Source: Leeia speluncae (lineage in GTDB: Bacteria > Pseudomonadota > Gammaproteobacteria > Burkholderiales > Leeiaceae). Taken from it: 64,000 bases of DNA. Where the stretch lies: positions 124,001 through 188,000 of the forward strand of contig NZ_JAJBZT010000004.1 in NCBI RefSeq assembly GCF_020564625.1. The letters run 5' to 3'. Every line of letters starts with the position of its first letter. Position 1 is the stretch's first letter. Shown piece after piece: positions 8,586-17,275 of this stretch. Under the pieces are notes generated by a model. It was given only the letters and a program-made list of their open reading frames with translations, was not told the DNA's origin and made no database searches. Both the position numbers and the translations under genes were made by a program.

Positions 8586-9608
8586 ATGTCAGATTTTCGC
8601 CTTTCAATAGATCACAGTGCACTTATGCATAACATTGCATGGGTCCAGCAGCGTTTGCAAGGACGTAAATGGTTTGCTGCTGTATCGCTTAACGCCTTTG
8701 GGCATGGCATAGACGGCGTACTTCCTTACTTAGCCGGTAAAGCATCTGGATATTTGGTTCACTCCTTAGAAGAGGCAAACGAATTACGTCAGCACGGGGT
8801 GAATGATCCTATTGTCTTGATTGGTGCATTAAGTGACCCTGAAACGATCTATCAAGCCGCAGAACTAGATGTTGGCGTCACCATTGCGGACCATAGAACG
8901 TTAGAGTGGCTTTTATCTGCTTGGTTGCCAAGTCGGTTAAATATTTGGTTACTCGTTGATGTTGGGTGTCATTTAGTCGGGTTTGATGAAGCGGCGCTAG
9001 CAGCGGTGATTTCTCGGTTGAAAAATAGCAATCAAGTGGCGAACCTGTATTTGATGGCACACTTGACGATGATGGATCTTGGGCAAGCGGTGATCCAGAT
9101 GGAAATGTTTGAGCAAATTTCAGCGCCTTTTGCGATGCCGTCTTCTGTCGTTTCAAGTGCCATGTTGTTAGAGCCTTCTGCGCTGACGGGCGATGTGTGT
9201 CGAATAGGCCGCGCGATCTATGGCTTGCTGCCAGATGCGGGGTTGCAACCTGTCATGCAGGTAATGGGTAAGTTGGCGGCGATTAAGCTGGTAGAAGCGG
9301 GAGAGGTGCTCGGTCGTTTTTCAGAGCTGCATGTCGAAGAACGAATCAAAATTGGTATTGTGAATTTGCCGGCGAAATCAGACTGTATTGCCATCATTCG
9401 CGCATTTTCTCGTGTATATGTAAACGGGTCTTACGCAAACGTTTTAAATGTGTTTGATCTTGGCTTTCTAGTGGTTGATCTCTCTGGGATTCCTGGTTGT
9501 TCCGTAGGGGATGATGTGGAGTTCTTGGGAGAGAATACAACAGCGAACTGGATGGCAAACCATCAGGTGTTTAGTCCGCTGCTGCTAACTGCATTATTCA
9601 ACGCTTAA
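8586..9608 (+). CDS. Alanine racemase-like protein lacking catalytic residues
   Basis: A 340-residue protein that aligns along its length with fold-type III alanine racemases. The N-terminal barrel starts IDHSALMHNIAWV. The PLP-lysine motif is VSLNAFGHG where active enzymes have VVKANAYGHG, so the lysine is Ser34. The region after it (VDVGCHLVGF) has lost the arginine of the usual MHRLGF. The barrel end CRIGRAIYGLLPD is kept. In the C-terminal domain the catalytic-tyrosine motif GYADG is replaced by IVNLPAKSD, and the MDQ motif by VFDLG. Three active-site positions are therefore gone, and racemase activity is unlikely; this looks like a pseudoenzyme with an intact frame. ATG 8586 is taken as start; GTG at 8571 is the alternative. 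It stands alone between opposing neighbours. Confidence 0.85.
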   Translation: MSDFRLSIDHSALMHNIAWVQQRLQGRKWFAAVSLNAFGHGIDGVLPYLAGKASGYLVHSLEEANELRQHGVNDPIVLIGALSDPETIYQAAELDVGVTIADHRTLEWLLSAWLPSRLNIWLLVDVGCHLVGFDEAALAAVISRLKNSNQVANLYLMAHLTMMDLGQAVIQMEMFEQISAPFAMPSSVVSSAMLLEPSALTGDVCRIGRAIYGLLPDAGLQPVMQVMGKLAAIKLVEAGEVLGRFSELHVEERIKIGIVNLPAKSDCIAIIRAFSRVYVNGSYANVLNVFDLGFLVVDLSGIPGCSVGDDVEFLGENTTANWMANHQVFSPLLLTALFNA

Positions 9609-9637
9609 CGCTGTTGATTTGTTTACTGCTTAATTTA

Positions 9638-10105
9638 CTACCTCAATCCCAATTTGTTTCCACATAATGAGATCATTCTCTCAATCGATGTAAAGCCAAC
9701 TGCAGGGCCATTCTCTTCTAGATAGACAATATAGGTTTCTGGGCGCTCTTCATGTTCTAGTTCAACGATATAGCCTTGGTATTTCTTACCGCGTGCAAAT
9801 CCATATACGTCTTGAACCACAAAATATTCGCCTGGTTTAAACATGCGCTGTTTGTCTTGTGATGTAAACGTAGGGGCTTGGCCTTCCCTTGGTAGGGTCT
9901 TTACGCTGCCAAGAAAACAGGTCGTGTAATCTGTTTGTTTTAGTTCAGTAAATGAAATATCTCTCTGTATAGTGAGTAATGTTTTTACTTCGAGCTTTGT
10001 TTTCTTTGGTAAATCAATCAAGTTGTTGATTGGGTTTACTTCGGCTCGAATTGCTGGTGCTGTTAGCAAGATGCTACTTGCGATCGCTAGCGGGAGCAGT
10101 TTCAT
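9638..10105 (-). CDS. Small secreted protein of unknown function
   Basis: A 155-residue protein. The signal peptide MKLLPLAIASSILLTAPAIRA precedes a mature domain starting EVNPINNLIDLPKK. The mature part has two cysteines far apart (TTCFLGSVKTLP and ISLCGNKLGLR), which could form a disulfide, and a beta-rich middle (KPGEYFVVQDVYGFARGKKYQGYIVELEHE) resembling an SH3-like fold. I do not recognise a named family. The frame is open from 10183, but ATG 10105 gives the signal peptide and has AGGAT ten bases upstream. It lies 60 bp downstream of the MocR-type regulator on the same strand. Confidence 0.7.
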   Translation of the reverse strand: MKLLPLAIASSILLTAPAIRAEVNPINNLIDLPKKTKLEVKTLLTIQRDISFTELKQTDYTTCFLGSVKTLPREGQAPTFTSQDKQRMFKPGEYFVVQDVYGFARGKKYQGYIVELEHEERPETYIVYLEENGPAVGFTSIERMISLCGNKLGLR

Positions 10106-10164
10106 ATTCTTATCCTGATGCCTTGAAAAAAATGACACTAAGAAGTCATTTATCCATGTACTGA

Positions 10165-11601
10165 TTAAGATGATAAAACACAATGCTTAATTGTAGCACT
10201 AGATTGCAAGCGTCCTAGTTGATCAAATAAGCTACCATTGAGCGCATGCGCAACATTAAATCTTAAAAAGTGCTTCGCATTTGCTGCGGTGCTCATTAAG
10301 TTGCCCGGTGCTAAGACGATATGCGCATCTAATGCTCTGGCAGCTAAGTCAGGTGCTTCTACCCCTTCTGGTAACTCACACCAAAGAAACATGCCGCCCT
10401 CTGGTTCTGCTGATACTTTCCAGCCTAACTTATCAATTCTTGGTCTGGCGTACGCCATTGCAGTCGCTAGTTTTCCTTTTAGCTTTTCTACATGCTTTCG
10501 GTAATACCCTTCTGTAAGCAATTGGTAAACCACTTGTTCAACCGCTTCAGATGAAGTAATTGATGTGAGTAGTTTTAAGTCAGTTAATTCATTGACTAAG
10601 TCTTTATGTGCCGTTAAAAAGCCGACGCGGAAGTTCGCTGATAACGTTTTAGAGAAACTGCCCACATAGATGACACGTTGTAGTTGATCTAGCGCTGCTA
10701 GGCGTTGGGTCGGGATGTTTTGTAAATCACGATAAATATCATCTTCTACGATATGAAAGTCGTGGCGATGTGCTAGCTGTAGCAGTCTAAATGCGATGCC
10801 AGGGGCGATGCTTGTTCCAAGTGGGTTGTGCAATACGCTATTGGTTAGGTAAAGCCGTGGTTTGTGCTGGATAATGGCTTGTTCCATTTTTTCCAGGTCT
10901 GGACCCTGCGCATTTCGAGGGATTGGTATGATTTGTACTCGGTGTAACTTTAGGTTTCCTCTAAAGTTAAAGTAACTAGGATCATCAATCATGACGCTAT
11001 CGCCACTTCTCAGGAAATAGCGCAAGATGAGATCAATCATCGACATTGCGCCGCTACCTAACAGAATTTGAGAAGGGCGTGCATCAATATCCATTTCAGC
11101 AAGTCGTTGCTGTAGTTGTTGTCTGAGAGGAAGATAGCCTGCTGGAAGTCCGTAGTAAGTGGGGCGAAGAATAGGGGAGCGAGATAGCGTTCTTAGCGCT
11201 CGTCTCGTGTCTTCAATCATTAACCACTCGGTAGGGAGCCAGCCACATCCGGGTTTTTGCATATCGCTATCTTGAAGCAACATTTGCCGCATTAGCCAAA
11301 CGGTATCAATATCGCGCTGTATAGGGGTGTCAGACTCTGGTGCCGATACGGTTTGGTTTTTTCCAGCAACAAAAAAGCCAGCGCCTCGGCGTGACTCTAG
11401 AAAACCCTTGGCAACGAGCCGATCATAAGCTTCAACCACCGTAAATTTGCTAACAGACAGGGTCTGAGCTAAATGCCGTATTGAAGGCAGACGCATGCCT
11501 ACCTGCCAAACTTTTACCTCAATATTGCGAATTATTTGATCAACAATTTGCTCAACTAAAGGTTGGTTTTTTTTGTGATCGAGAACAGGGAGTGCATGCA
11601 C
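10165..11601 (-). CDS. MocR/PdxR-type GntR regulator with aminotransferase domain
   Basis: A 478-residue fusion. Residues ~10-80 are a GntR winged helix (RLPSIRHLAQTLSVSKFTVVEAYDRL, GFLESRRGAGFFV). Residues ~110-470 are a class I aminotransferase-like domain with the PLP lysine in VGSFSKTLSANFRVGF and the aspartate in VEDDIYRD. MocR regulators sense PLP, vitamin B6 vitamers or amino-acid adducts and control genes for B6, GABA, taurine or amino-acid transport. The gene is divergent from the PhzF-like/EamA pair (start codons 127 bp apart), which makes that pair its most likely target; this is an inference from position. Confidence 0.9.
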   Translation of the reverse strand: MHALPVLDHKKNQPLVEQIVDQIIRNIEVKVWQVGMRLPSIRHLAQTLSVSKFTVVEAYDRLVAKGFLESRRGAGFFVAGKNQTVSAPESDTPIQRDIDTVWLMRQMLLQDSDMQKPGCGWLPTEWLMIEDTRRALRTLSRSPILRPTYYGLPAGYLPLRQQLQQRLAEMDIDARPSQILLGSGAMSMIDLILRYFLRSGDSVMIDDPSYFNFRGNLKLHRVQIIPIPRNAQGPDLEKMEQAIIQHKPRLYLTNSVLHNPLGTSIAPGIAFRLLQLAHRHDFHIVEDDIYRDLQNIPTQRLAALDQLQRVIYVGSFSKTLSANFRVGFLTAHKDLVNELTDLKLLTSITSSEAVEQVVYQLLTEGYYRKHVEKLKGKLATAMAYARPRIDKLGWKVSAEPEGGMFLWCELPEGVEAPDLAARALDAHIVLAPGNLMSTAANAKHFLRFNVAHALNGSLFDQLGRLQSSATIKHCVLSS

Positions 11602-11728
11602 GATTGTCTGCCTTACTATACCGGTACAGTTTCATAAATTGTATGGTAACTGTATCTGCTTGGCGAGTCATTTGTTTCATAGGATTTGTGCTTGGTAATT
11701 TCAAAAACAAATAGATTGGGGGCTGGCA

Positions 11729-12646
11729 ATGAGGGATGCGACTTTTTATACGTATGATGTGTTCACGAGCGAGTATTTTGGTGGCAACCCATTGGCAATC
11801 TTTCCTTGCGGAGAATGGATTGATGATCGGCAAAAGCAAAAAATTGCCAGAGAGTTTAATTTGTCAGAAACGGTTTTTATTGAACCATCTGATCTAGTTG
11901 ATGTGAGTTATAAACTGCGTATTTTTACGCCTGCAAAAGAGCTGCCATTTGCTGGGCATCCAACAATTGGTGCGGCAATTCATTTAGCGAGAAGTGGTCT
12001 GTTTGGCGATATTTCACATGGAGAGGTTAGAGCCCTTGAGGTTAAAGCAGGGGTGATCAATGTGTCTTTTGAAGTGTCAGATGGGGTGATCAGCGCTGCA
12101 AAATTAGTTGCACCACAACCCCCTCGTTTCTTTGATGATGTGCCAGAGGTTTCCTTTCTGGAAAAACTTACAGGGTTGTCGTCAGAGGAAATTCGTTTAA
12201 ATGACTTTAGGCCTCAATACGTTACTTGTGGAACGGATTATTTATTGATCCCTGTTCGCGATCTTCAAGCACTTAAACGGTTCTGGATGAGCGGGGCTTA
12301 TTATCCTCAAGCTATTGAATTGGCAAGAGAGGTGGGCGTCGATTTGAATGGCTTATTTGCTTTTTCCAAGGTCGAGGACAAGTGGCAGGCCAGAATGCTA
12401 TGGAATGATATGGGGATCGCAGAGGATCCCGCAACAGGAAGTGCTGCGGTTTGCTTGGCTGCTTACTTGGCTAGCCGTGAACAAGGTACATCAGGGATTT
12501 TCGAGTGGTCGCTCTCGCAAGGGGTTGAAATGGGTCGCCCAAGTAGTTTGATCATTGGAGCGCAAAAGGAAGATGGCGTTGTACGGGCGTGTTCGGTTGC
12601 TGGCAGTGCGGTCAAAGTTAGTAAAGGGGAGTATTTGTGTCTTTGA
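11729..12646 (+). CDS. PhzF family isomerase/epimerase-like protein
   Basis: A 305-residue protein of the PhzF/diaminopimelate-epimerase-like fold. The N-terminus shows YTYDVFTSEYFGGNPLAIF, the catalytic glutamate sits in REFNLSETVFIE, and the C-terminal half has the second-domain motif DPATGSAAVCLAAYL. Most members outside phenazine clusters have no assigned substrate, and no other phz gene is present, so phenazine synthesis is not implied. It overlaps the downstream EamA transporter gene by 10 bp and is divergent from a MocR-type regulator. The pair may act on, or export, a small amino-acid-derived metabolite. Confidence 0.9.
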   Translation: MRDATFYTYDVFTSEYFGGNPLAIFPCGEWIDDRQKQKIAREFNLSETVFIEPSDLVDVSYKLRIFTPAKELPFAGHPTIGAAIHLARSGLFGDISHGEVRALEVKAGVINVSFEVSDGVISAAKLVAPQPPRFFDDVPEVSFLEKLTGLSSEEIRLNDFRPQYVTCGTDYLLIPVRDLQALKRFWMSGAYYPQAIELAREVGVDLNGLFAFSKVEDKWQARMLWNDMGIAEDPATGSAAVCLAAYLASREQGTSGIFEWSLSQGVEMGRPSSLIIGAQKEDGVVRACSVAGSAVKVSKGEYLCL

Positions 12647-13533
12647 CGACAACGAATGTTCATTCCGCTACCATTTGGCGAGGAATGCTCTGGGGGATGG
12701 TTGGTGTAATTGGATTTGCTGGGTCATTTCCATCCGCCAAGTTTGCTTTGCGTTCGCTTGATCCATTTTTTATTGCGTTTGGCAGGGCTGCCGTAGCGGC
12801 CTTACTTGCCGCGATATTGTTATTGGTGACGAAGCAGCCATTTCCAAAGGAAAAAAGGCAGTTAAAACTGCTTGCAATATCTATTGCCGGCGTGGTTGTC
12901 GGCTTTCCTGTGTTGTCCAATCTATCCCTTTTATATATCCCGACTGGCTATGTTTCTGTGGTGAATGGATTGTTGCCCTTGTCAACTGCGGTGATTGCGA
13001 CATTATTTGGCGGAGAAAGGCATCGATTTGCATTTTGGTTATGGGCGGTTGCAGGGGCTGTATTGGTGCTTGTCTTCTCTGTTGTAAGGGCTAGCCATGT
13101 CGCTGCCAATCCGAATGAAGTTTTAGGTTTTGCATTAATTATTTTTGCGGTAGTTGTTTGTTCGATGGGCTATGTTGCGGGCGCCAAACTCGCTGCTTCT
13201 GTTGGTAGTTGGCAGGCCATTTGTTGGGCCCTAGTTTGTAGTGTGCCATTGCTAATCTTCCCTGTTTGGCACTTTCGCCCAGTTGGTGTGGTCGAACCGG
13301 TAGCTTGGTATGGTTTTTTCTATCAGGCCTTGGTTAGCATGTTTTTGGGTTTTTTTGCGTGGTACAAAGGGTTGTCTCTTGGTGGGATTGCAAGGGTGGG
13401 GCAGGTTCAGTTGTTGCAGCCGTTTATCTCGCTATTTTTGGTTGCTTGGCTTTTGCATGAGTCGATTGATGTCTGGATGTGGGTGGCTGCGGCTGGCGTG
13501 GTTATTTGTGTTGCAATGGGTCGAAGAGCCTAA
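12637..13533 (+). CDS. EamA/DMT family transporter
   Basis: A 298-residue membrane protein with about ten hydrophobic helices arranged as two EamA repeats, for example FAGSFPSAKFALRSLDPFFIAFGRAA in the first and FYQALVSMFLGFFAWYKGLSLGG in the second. Relatives export amino acids and other metabolites. The start is GTG at 12637, supported by AAAGGGGA six to seven bases upstream. The PhzF-like gene upstream ends at 12646, so the frames overlap by 10 bp and translation is probably coupled. Substrate is unknown. Confidence 0.9.
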   Translation: MSLTTTNVHSATIWRGMLWGMVGVIGFAGSFPSAKFALRSLDPFFIAFGRAAVAALLAAILLLVTKQPFPKEKRQLKLLAISIAGVVVGFPVLSNLSLLYIPTGYVSVVNGLLPLSTAVIATLFGGERHRFAFWLWAVAGAVLVLVFSVVRASHVAANPNEVLGFALIIFAVVVCSMGYVAGAKLAASVGSWQAICWALVCSVPLLIFPVWHFRPVGVVEPVAWYGFFYQALVSMFLGFFAWYKGLSLGGIARVGQVQLLQPFISLFLVAWLLHESIDVWMWVAAAGVVICVAMGRRA

Positions 13534-13614
13534 AGTGTAAAATTAAGCCTTTGCTTAAATGTGCTAAAGTATTAAATCCGCTATTTTTTTGCTAAATGTG
13601 AGTGAGCGACAAAT

Positions 13615-14658
13615 ATGTACCCATCTCAACTTCAAGGTGAATCAGGTCCACAAATCATTGCCGACTTTAGAAGTGATACCGTGACAAAGCCGACGGCTGC
13701 TATCCGCGAGGTAATGCTGAATGCGCCGGTTGGGGATGATGTTTTTGGAGATGATCCGTCGGTCGTGCACTTAGAGTCATTTGCCGCCGAAATGATGGGG
13801 TATGAAGCTGGGTTATTTGTTCCAAGTGGGACGCAAAGTAATTTGATTGCGTTGATGACGCACTGCCAGCGTGGTGATGAATATATTGTTGGGCAGGATG
13901 CGCACACTTATAAATACGAAGGTGGTGGGGCGGCTGTCCTTGGGAGTATTCAGCCGCAACCGCTACAAAATCAACAGGATGGAAGTATTGCGATTGCAGA
14001 CCTATTGGCTGCAATTAAACCAAATGACTTTCACTTTGCTAAATCAAAGCTATTTACGTTAGAAAATACGATTTCAGGAAAAGTGCTTCCACAGAACTAT
14101 GTGGCTGAAGCTACGGTGGTGGCGAAAAGTAAAGGACTTTCGACCCATTTGGATGGGGCACGCCTTTTTAATGCGGCCGTCGCATCCGGTGTCGAGGCCC
14201 ACTATTTGTGTCGAGGATTTGATTCTGTTTCTATCTGTCTTTCAAAAGGGCTTGGTGCTCCTGTTGGGTCACTTCTTCTCGGTTGTAAAGCATTTATTTC
14301 TCAAGCAAGGCGATATCGAAAGATGTTGGGTGGGGCGATGCGACAGTCGGGCTTGCTCGCTGCCGCAGGTGAATACGTGTTGAAGCATCATGTCGAGAGA
14401 TTGGGTGAGGATCATTATCACGCTAATCGCTTAGCGGATGGTTTGCGCTCAATCGAACAACTGTCAGTAGATGGTCCTTTTACCAATATGCTGTTCGTGA
14501 ATGTACCTGCAGAATGTGCCAATGACTTTGCTACGTACTTGCGTAAAGAGGGGGTTTTGGTGACGGGAACTACCCGCCAAAGATGGGTGACTCACTTAGA
14601 TGTAGATCGCTCGGCAATTGATGCATCGATTAGAATTGCACGGAAATTTTTCGAATAA
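13615..14658 (+). CDS. ltaE: Low-specificity L-threonine aldolase
   Basis: A 347-residue PLP enzyme of the beta-eliminating lyase/threonine aldolase family. Motifs in order: DFRSDTVTKPTAAIREVM, GDDVFGDDPSV, LFVPSGTQSNLIALMTHC, HLDGARLFNAAVASG and the PLP-lysine motif CLSKGLGAPVGSLLLG, followed by RRYRKMLGGAMRQSG. These are characteristic of LtaE, which cleaves L-threonine or L-allo-threonine to glycine and acetaldehyde. The protein has about 18 extra residues before DFRSDT. The stretch between eamA and this gene is short (81 bp) and contains TTAAGC-CTTT-GCTTAA, a weak hairpin. Confidence 0.93.
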   Translation: MYPSQLQGESGPQIIADFRSDTVTKPTAAIREVMLNAPVGDDVFGDDPSVVHLESFAAEMMGYEAGLFVPSGTQSNLIALMTHCQRGDEYIVGQDAHTYKYEGGGAAVLGSIQPQPLQNQQDGSIAIADLLAAIKPNDFHFAKSKLFTLENTISGKVLPQNYVAEATVVAKSKGLSTHLDGARLFNAAVASGVEAHYLCRGFDSVSICLSKGLGAPVGSLLLGCKAFISQARRYRKMLGGAMRQSGLLAAAGEYVLKHHVERLGEDHYHANRLADGLRSIEQLSVDGPFTNMLFVNVPAECANDFATYLRKEGVLVTGTTRQRWVTHLDVDRSAIDASIRIARKFFE

Positions 14659-14705
14659 GTGAAAATAAATTAGGTTTTGATACTGGTAGTCATTGAAAGT
14701 AAAAC

Positions 14706-15296
14706 ATGTCTAAAGAACTAATTGCGCAGCACTTAAATGAGGCTGCGAATGTTTTGAATAAGGTGATTGAAAGCCCTGAGTTTCTTCAATCTGTTGCAGA
14801 TGCCGGTGATTTGCTCGTGTCTACATTTAAAGCGGGTGGGAAAGTGATTTCATGTGGCAATGGAGGGTCCCATTGCGATGCTATGCACTTTGCTGAAGAA
14901 TTAAGTGGTCGCTATAGGGATGACCGCCCCGCCTTGGCTGCAATGGCGATTTCTGATGTGTCCCATATTACGTGTGTGGGTAATGATTACGGGTTTGATC
15001 ACATTTTTTCTCGTCATGTAGAGGGCTTTGGGCGAGAAGGAGATGTATTGCTGGGGATTTCTACCAGCGGTAATTCCAAAAATATCCTTAAGGCAATTGA
15101 AGTGGCAAAAGCTAGGGGCGTGAAGGTTATTGCGCTACTTGGTAAAGACGGCGGCAAAATGAAAGGTATGGCAGATGTAGAGATTATCGTGCCTCATTTT
15201 GGTTATGCAGATCGTATCCAAGAAATACATATCAAAGTAATTCATATGCTGATCCATCTGGTTGAAAATGGGATGGGGTATTTGGCTGAGAAGTAA
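14706..15296 (+). CDS. gmhA: Phosphoheptose isomerase (sedoheptulose 7-phosphate isomerase)
   Basis: A 196-residue SIS-domain protein matching GmhA throughout: [69 protein letters not shown] and the C-terminal [13 protein letters not shown] with zinc-binding His. GmhA makes D-glycero-D-manno-heptose 7-phosphate, the first step of the ADP-heptose pathway for the LPS inner core. The other heptose genes are not in this window. A GAAAG ribosome site precedes the ATG. Zinc-binding and active-site residues look intact. Confidence 0.96.
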   Translation: MSKELIAQHLNEAANVLNKVIESPEFLQSVADAGDLLVSTFKAGGKVISCGNGGSHCDAMHFAEELSGRYRDDRPALAAMAISDVSHITCVGNDYGFDHIFSRHVEGFGREGDVLLGISTSGNSKNILKAIEVAKARGVKVIALLGKDGGKMKGMADVEIIVPHFGYADRIQEIHIKVIHMLIHLVENGMGYLAEK

Positions 15297-15355
15297 TTTC
15301 TCTCATCGCTAAGTATGAAAAATTGATCCATAGTTAATTAAAAGGTGAAGCGGTC

Positions 15356-16231
15356 ATGTTGAAGGCTGGTTATGCTGGGCTAGGTATCATGGGGCGCCCA
15401 ATGGCGCTAAATCTGACTAAAGCTGGTTTTTCTTTGGCTGTCTATTCACGGCGTAAAGCATCTGCAGAAGAATTAATTACTGCTGGAGCAGAATTTGCAG
15501 AGACGCCTGCCGCATTGGCTGCTTTGGTAGATGTGCTTTTTATTAATGTCTCAGATACGCCGGATGTAGAAGACGTCTTGTTTGGTTCTGAGGGGGTTGT
15601 TCACGGTGCGAAAAAGGGGTTGGTCGTAGTCGATATGGGGACAACCTCTCCAAGTGCCACCCGCGAATTTGCCGCGCGTTTGCTAGAGAGTGGTGTGGAT
15701 TTGTTAGATGCGCCAGTGTCAGGTGGTGAAGTCGGTGCTATTAATGGCACGTTAACCATTATGGCCGGTGGAGGACAGGTTGCTTTTGATCGTGCCAAAC
15801 CAATGTTTGAGGCGATGGGCAAAACCATTACGCATGTTGGTGCGGTGGGCGCAGGGCAAGTGGCTAAAGCTTGTAACCAAATTGTGGTTGGCGGCACGAT
15901 TGTTGCTGTCGCAGAGGCGCTATTGTTTGCTGAAAAGCAAGGTGTAGACGGTGCAAAAGTACGTGAAGCCTTGCTGGGCGGTTTTGCCCAAAGCAAGATT
16001 TTGGAGGTGCACGGCCAGCGCATATTAGATGACAACTTTAAGCCTGGTTTTAAGACTAAACTTCATCAAAAAGATATGCGCATTGTTTTAGAGGAAGCAC
16101 TAAATAAGCAAGTTGCACTGCCTGGTGCGGCTCAGGTCTTGCAGTACCTCAATGCTTTGATGGGGATGGGCGAGGGTGAACTTGACTCTTCGGCCATTTT
16201 TCATGTGCTGTCAAAAATGTCTAAGTCTTGA
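15356..16231 (+). CDS. glxR: 2-hydroxy-3-oxopropionate (tartronate semialdehyde) reductase
   Basis: A 291-residue beta-hydroxyacid dehydrogenase. It has the Rossmann motif AGLGIMGRPMALNL, the substrate-binding DAPVSGGEVGAINGTL and the catalytic lysine in GAGQVAKACNQIVVGG, then KMxxLHQKDMRIVLEEA-type sequence. These features and the length match GarR/GlxR, which reduce tartronate semialdehyde to glycerate. 3-hydroxyisobutyrate dehydrogenase is the main alternative within the same family. The gene stands between gmhA and rpsB, with no other glyoxylate-metabolism gene nearby. Confidence 0.85.
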   Translation: MLKAGYAGLGIMGRPMALNLTKAGFSLAVYSRRKASAEELITAGAEFAETPAALAALVDVLFINVSDTPDVEDVLFGSEGVVHGAKKGLVVVDMGTTSPSATREFAARLLESGVDLLDAPVSGGEVGAINGTLTIMAGGGQVAFDRAKPMFEAMGKTITHVGAVGAGQVAKACNQIVVGGTIVAVAEALLFAEKQGVDGAKVREALLGGFAQSKILEVHGQRILDDNFKPGFKTKLHQKDMRIVLEEALNKQVALPGAAQVLQYLNALMGMGEGELDSSAIFHVLSKMSKS

Positions 16232-16236
16232 TTGGC

Positions 16237-16266
16237 TTGATTAAAAATGCAGCTTTGTGCTAATAT
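16237..16266 (+). promoter_or_regulatory. Candidate sigma-70 promoter of rpsB
   Basis: TTGATT at 16237-16242 and TAATAT at 16261-16266 are separated by 18 bp. The pair lies just after the reductase stop codon and 124 bp before the rpsB start, leaving a leader of about 115 nt. Confidence 0.5.
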
Positions 16267-16280
16267 CTATGGTTAGCTTA

Positions 16281-16357
16281 ACCTAAAAATAGTTTTTAGG
16301 TAATTCCCCTGTTTGCTGTATCAAGGGTGCGTTTAATAAAACGTGTGTTTGCAGCAA
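16281..16357 (+). promoter_or_regulatory. Structured rpsB leader, candidate S2 autoregulatory region
   Basis: Two hairpins can be drawn in the leader. The first is ACCTAAAAA / TTTTTAGGT with loop TAG (16281-16301). The second pairs TTGCTG (16313-16318) with CAGCAA (16352-16357) and encloses CGTTT (16330-16334) / AAACG (16339-16343). In E. coli, ribosomal protein S2 represses rpsB-tsf through its leader; whether this leader does the same is an inference. Confidence 0.35.
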
Positions 16358-16389
16358 GCAGTAGTTATAACCCCTGATGGAGTTTTAAA

Positions 16390-17124
16390 ATGTCTGTTTC
16401 TATGCGCGATATGTTGGAGGCTGGTGTTCACTTTGGTCACCAAACTCGCTTCTGGAACCCAAAAATGGCACCTTTCATTTTTGGTCACCGCAATAAAATT
16501 CATATTATCAACCTTGAAAAAACCGTGCCAATGTTCAACGATGCGTTGAAATTCGTTCGCACATTGTCTGCAAACGGCGGCAAGGTTATGTTTGTTGGTA
16601 CAAAACGCCAAGCTCGCGAAATCGTTGCTGAAGAAGCAGCGCGCGCAGGCGCACCTTTTGTTGATCAACGTTGGTTAGGTGGTATGCTAACTAACTTCAA
16701 AACCGTTAAACAATCTATCAAACGTTTGCAAGAAATGCAGGCTTTGGTTGAAAGCGGTTCTGACAAGTACAGCAAGAAAGAATTGCTGGACATGCAACGT
16801 GACTACGAAAAGCTAGAAAAAAGCTTGGGTGGTATCAAAGAGATGGGCGGATTGCCTGATGCACTTTTTGTTATCGACGTTGGCTACCAAAAAGGTGCTA
16901 TCGTTGAAGCGAAAAAACTAGGTATTCCAGTGATCGGTGTTGTGGATACAAATAACTCACCTGAAGGTGTGGATTACATTATCCCTGGTAACGATGACTC
17001 AAGCCGTGCTATTCGTTTGTACGCACGTGCAGTTGCAGATGCAATTCTTGAAGGCCGTAACCAAGTGATTAAAGAGTTGGTTGCTGGTCAGCAAGATGAC
17101 GTGGTTGAAGTGGCTGCAGAGTAA
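16390..17124 (+). CDS. rpsB: 30S ribosomal protein S2
   Basis: A 244-residue S2 protein of normal length: [56 protein letters not shown] and the C-terminal [27 protein letters not shown]2 binds the 30S head-body junction and is needed for S1 binding. The GATGGAGTTTT ribosome-site sequence lies just upstream of the ATG. The gene begins the conserved rpsB-tsf-pyrH-frr cluster and is separated from tsf by an intrinsic terminator-like hairpin. Confidence 0.98.
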   Translation: MSVSMRDMLEAGVHFGHQTRFWNPKMAPFIFGHRNKIHIINLEKTVPMFNDALKFVRTLSANGGKVMFVGTKRQAREIVAEEAARAGAPFVDQRWLGGMLTNFKTVKQSIKRLQEMQALVESGSDKYSKKELLDMQRDYEKLEKSLGGIKEMGGLPDALFVIDVGYQKGAIVEAKKLGIPVIGVVDTNNSPEGVDYIIPGNDDSSRAIRLYARAVADAILEGRNQVIKELVAGQQDDVVEVAAE

Positions 17125-17147
17125 TCTCTTACACGCCGTTTCATCAA

Positions 17148-17176
17148 ACAAAAGGGCGTAAGGCCCTTTTGTTTTA
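17148..17176 (+). terminator. Terminator/attenuator between rpsB and tsf
   Basis: A 10-bp perfect stem, ACAAAAGGGC / GCCCTTTTGT, with loop GTAAG is followed by TTTAT, 24 bp after the rpsB stop. It probably lowers, rather than abolishes, read-through into tsf, as also seen for rpsB-tsf in other proteobacteria. Confidence 0.75.
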
Positions 17177-17275
17177 TCTAGTGTCATAATGGAAGAATAT
17201 GCTTTATTTGGTCGCAAGTGGCGTCCAGGTAAATGTACAAGATATTGAACTTAATAGTTAACAGGAATAATCGAG

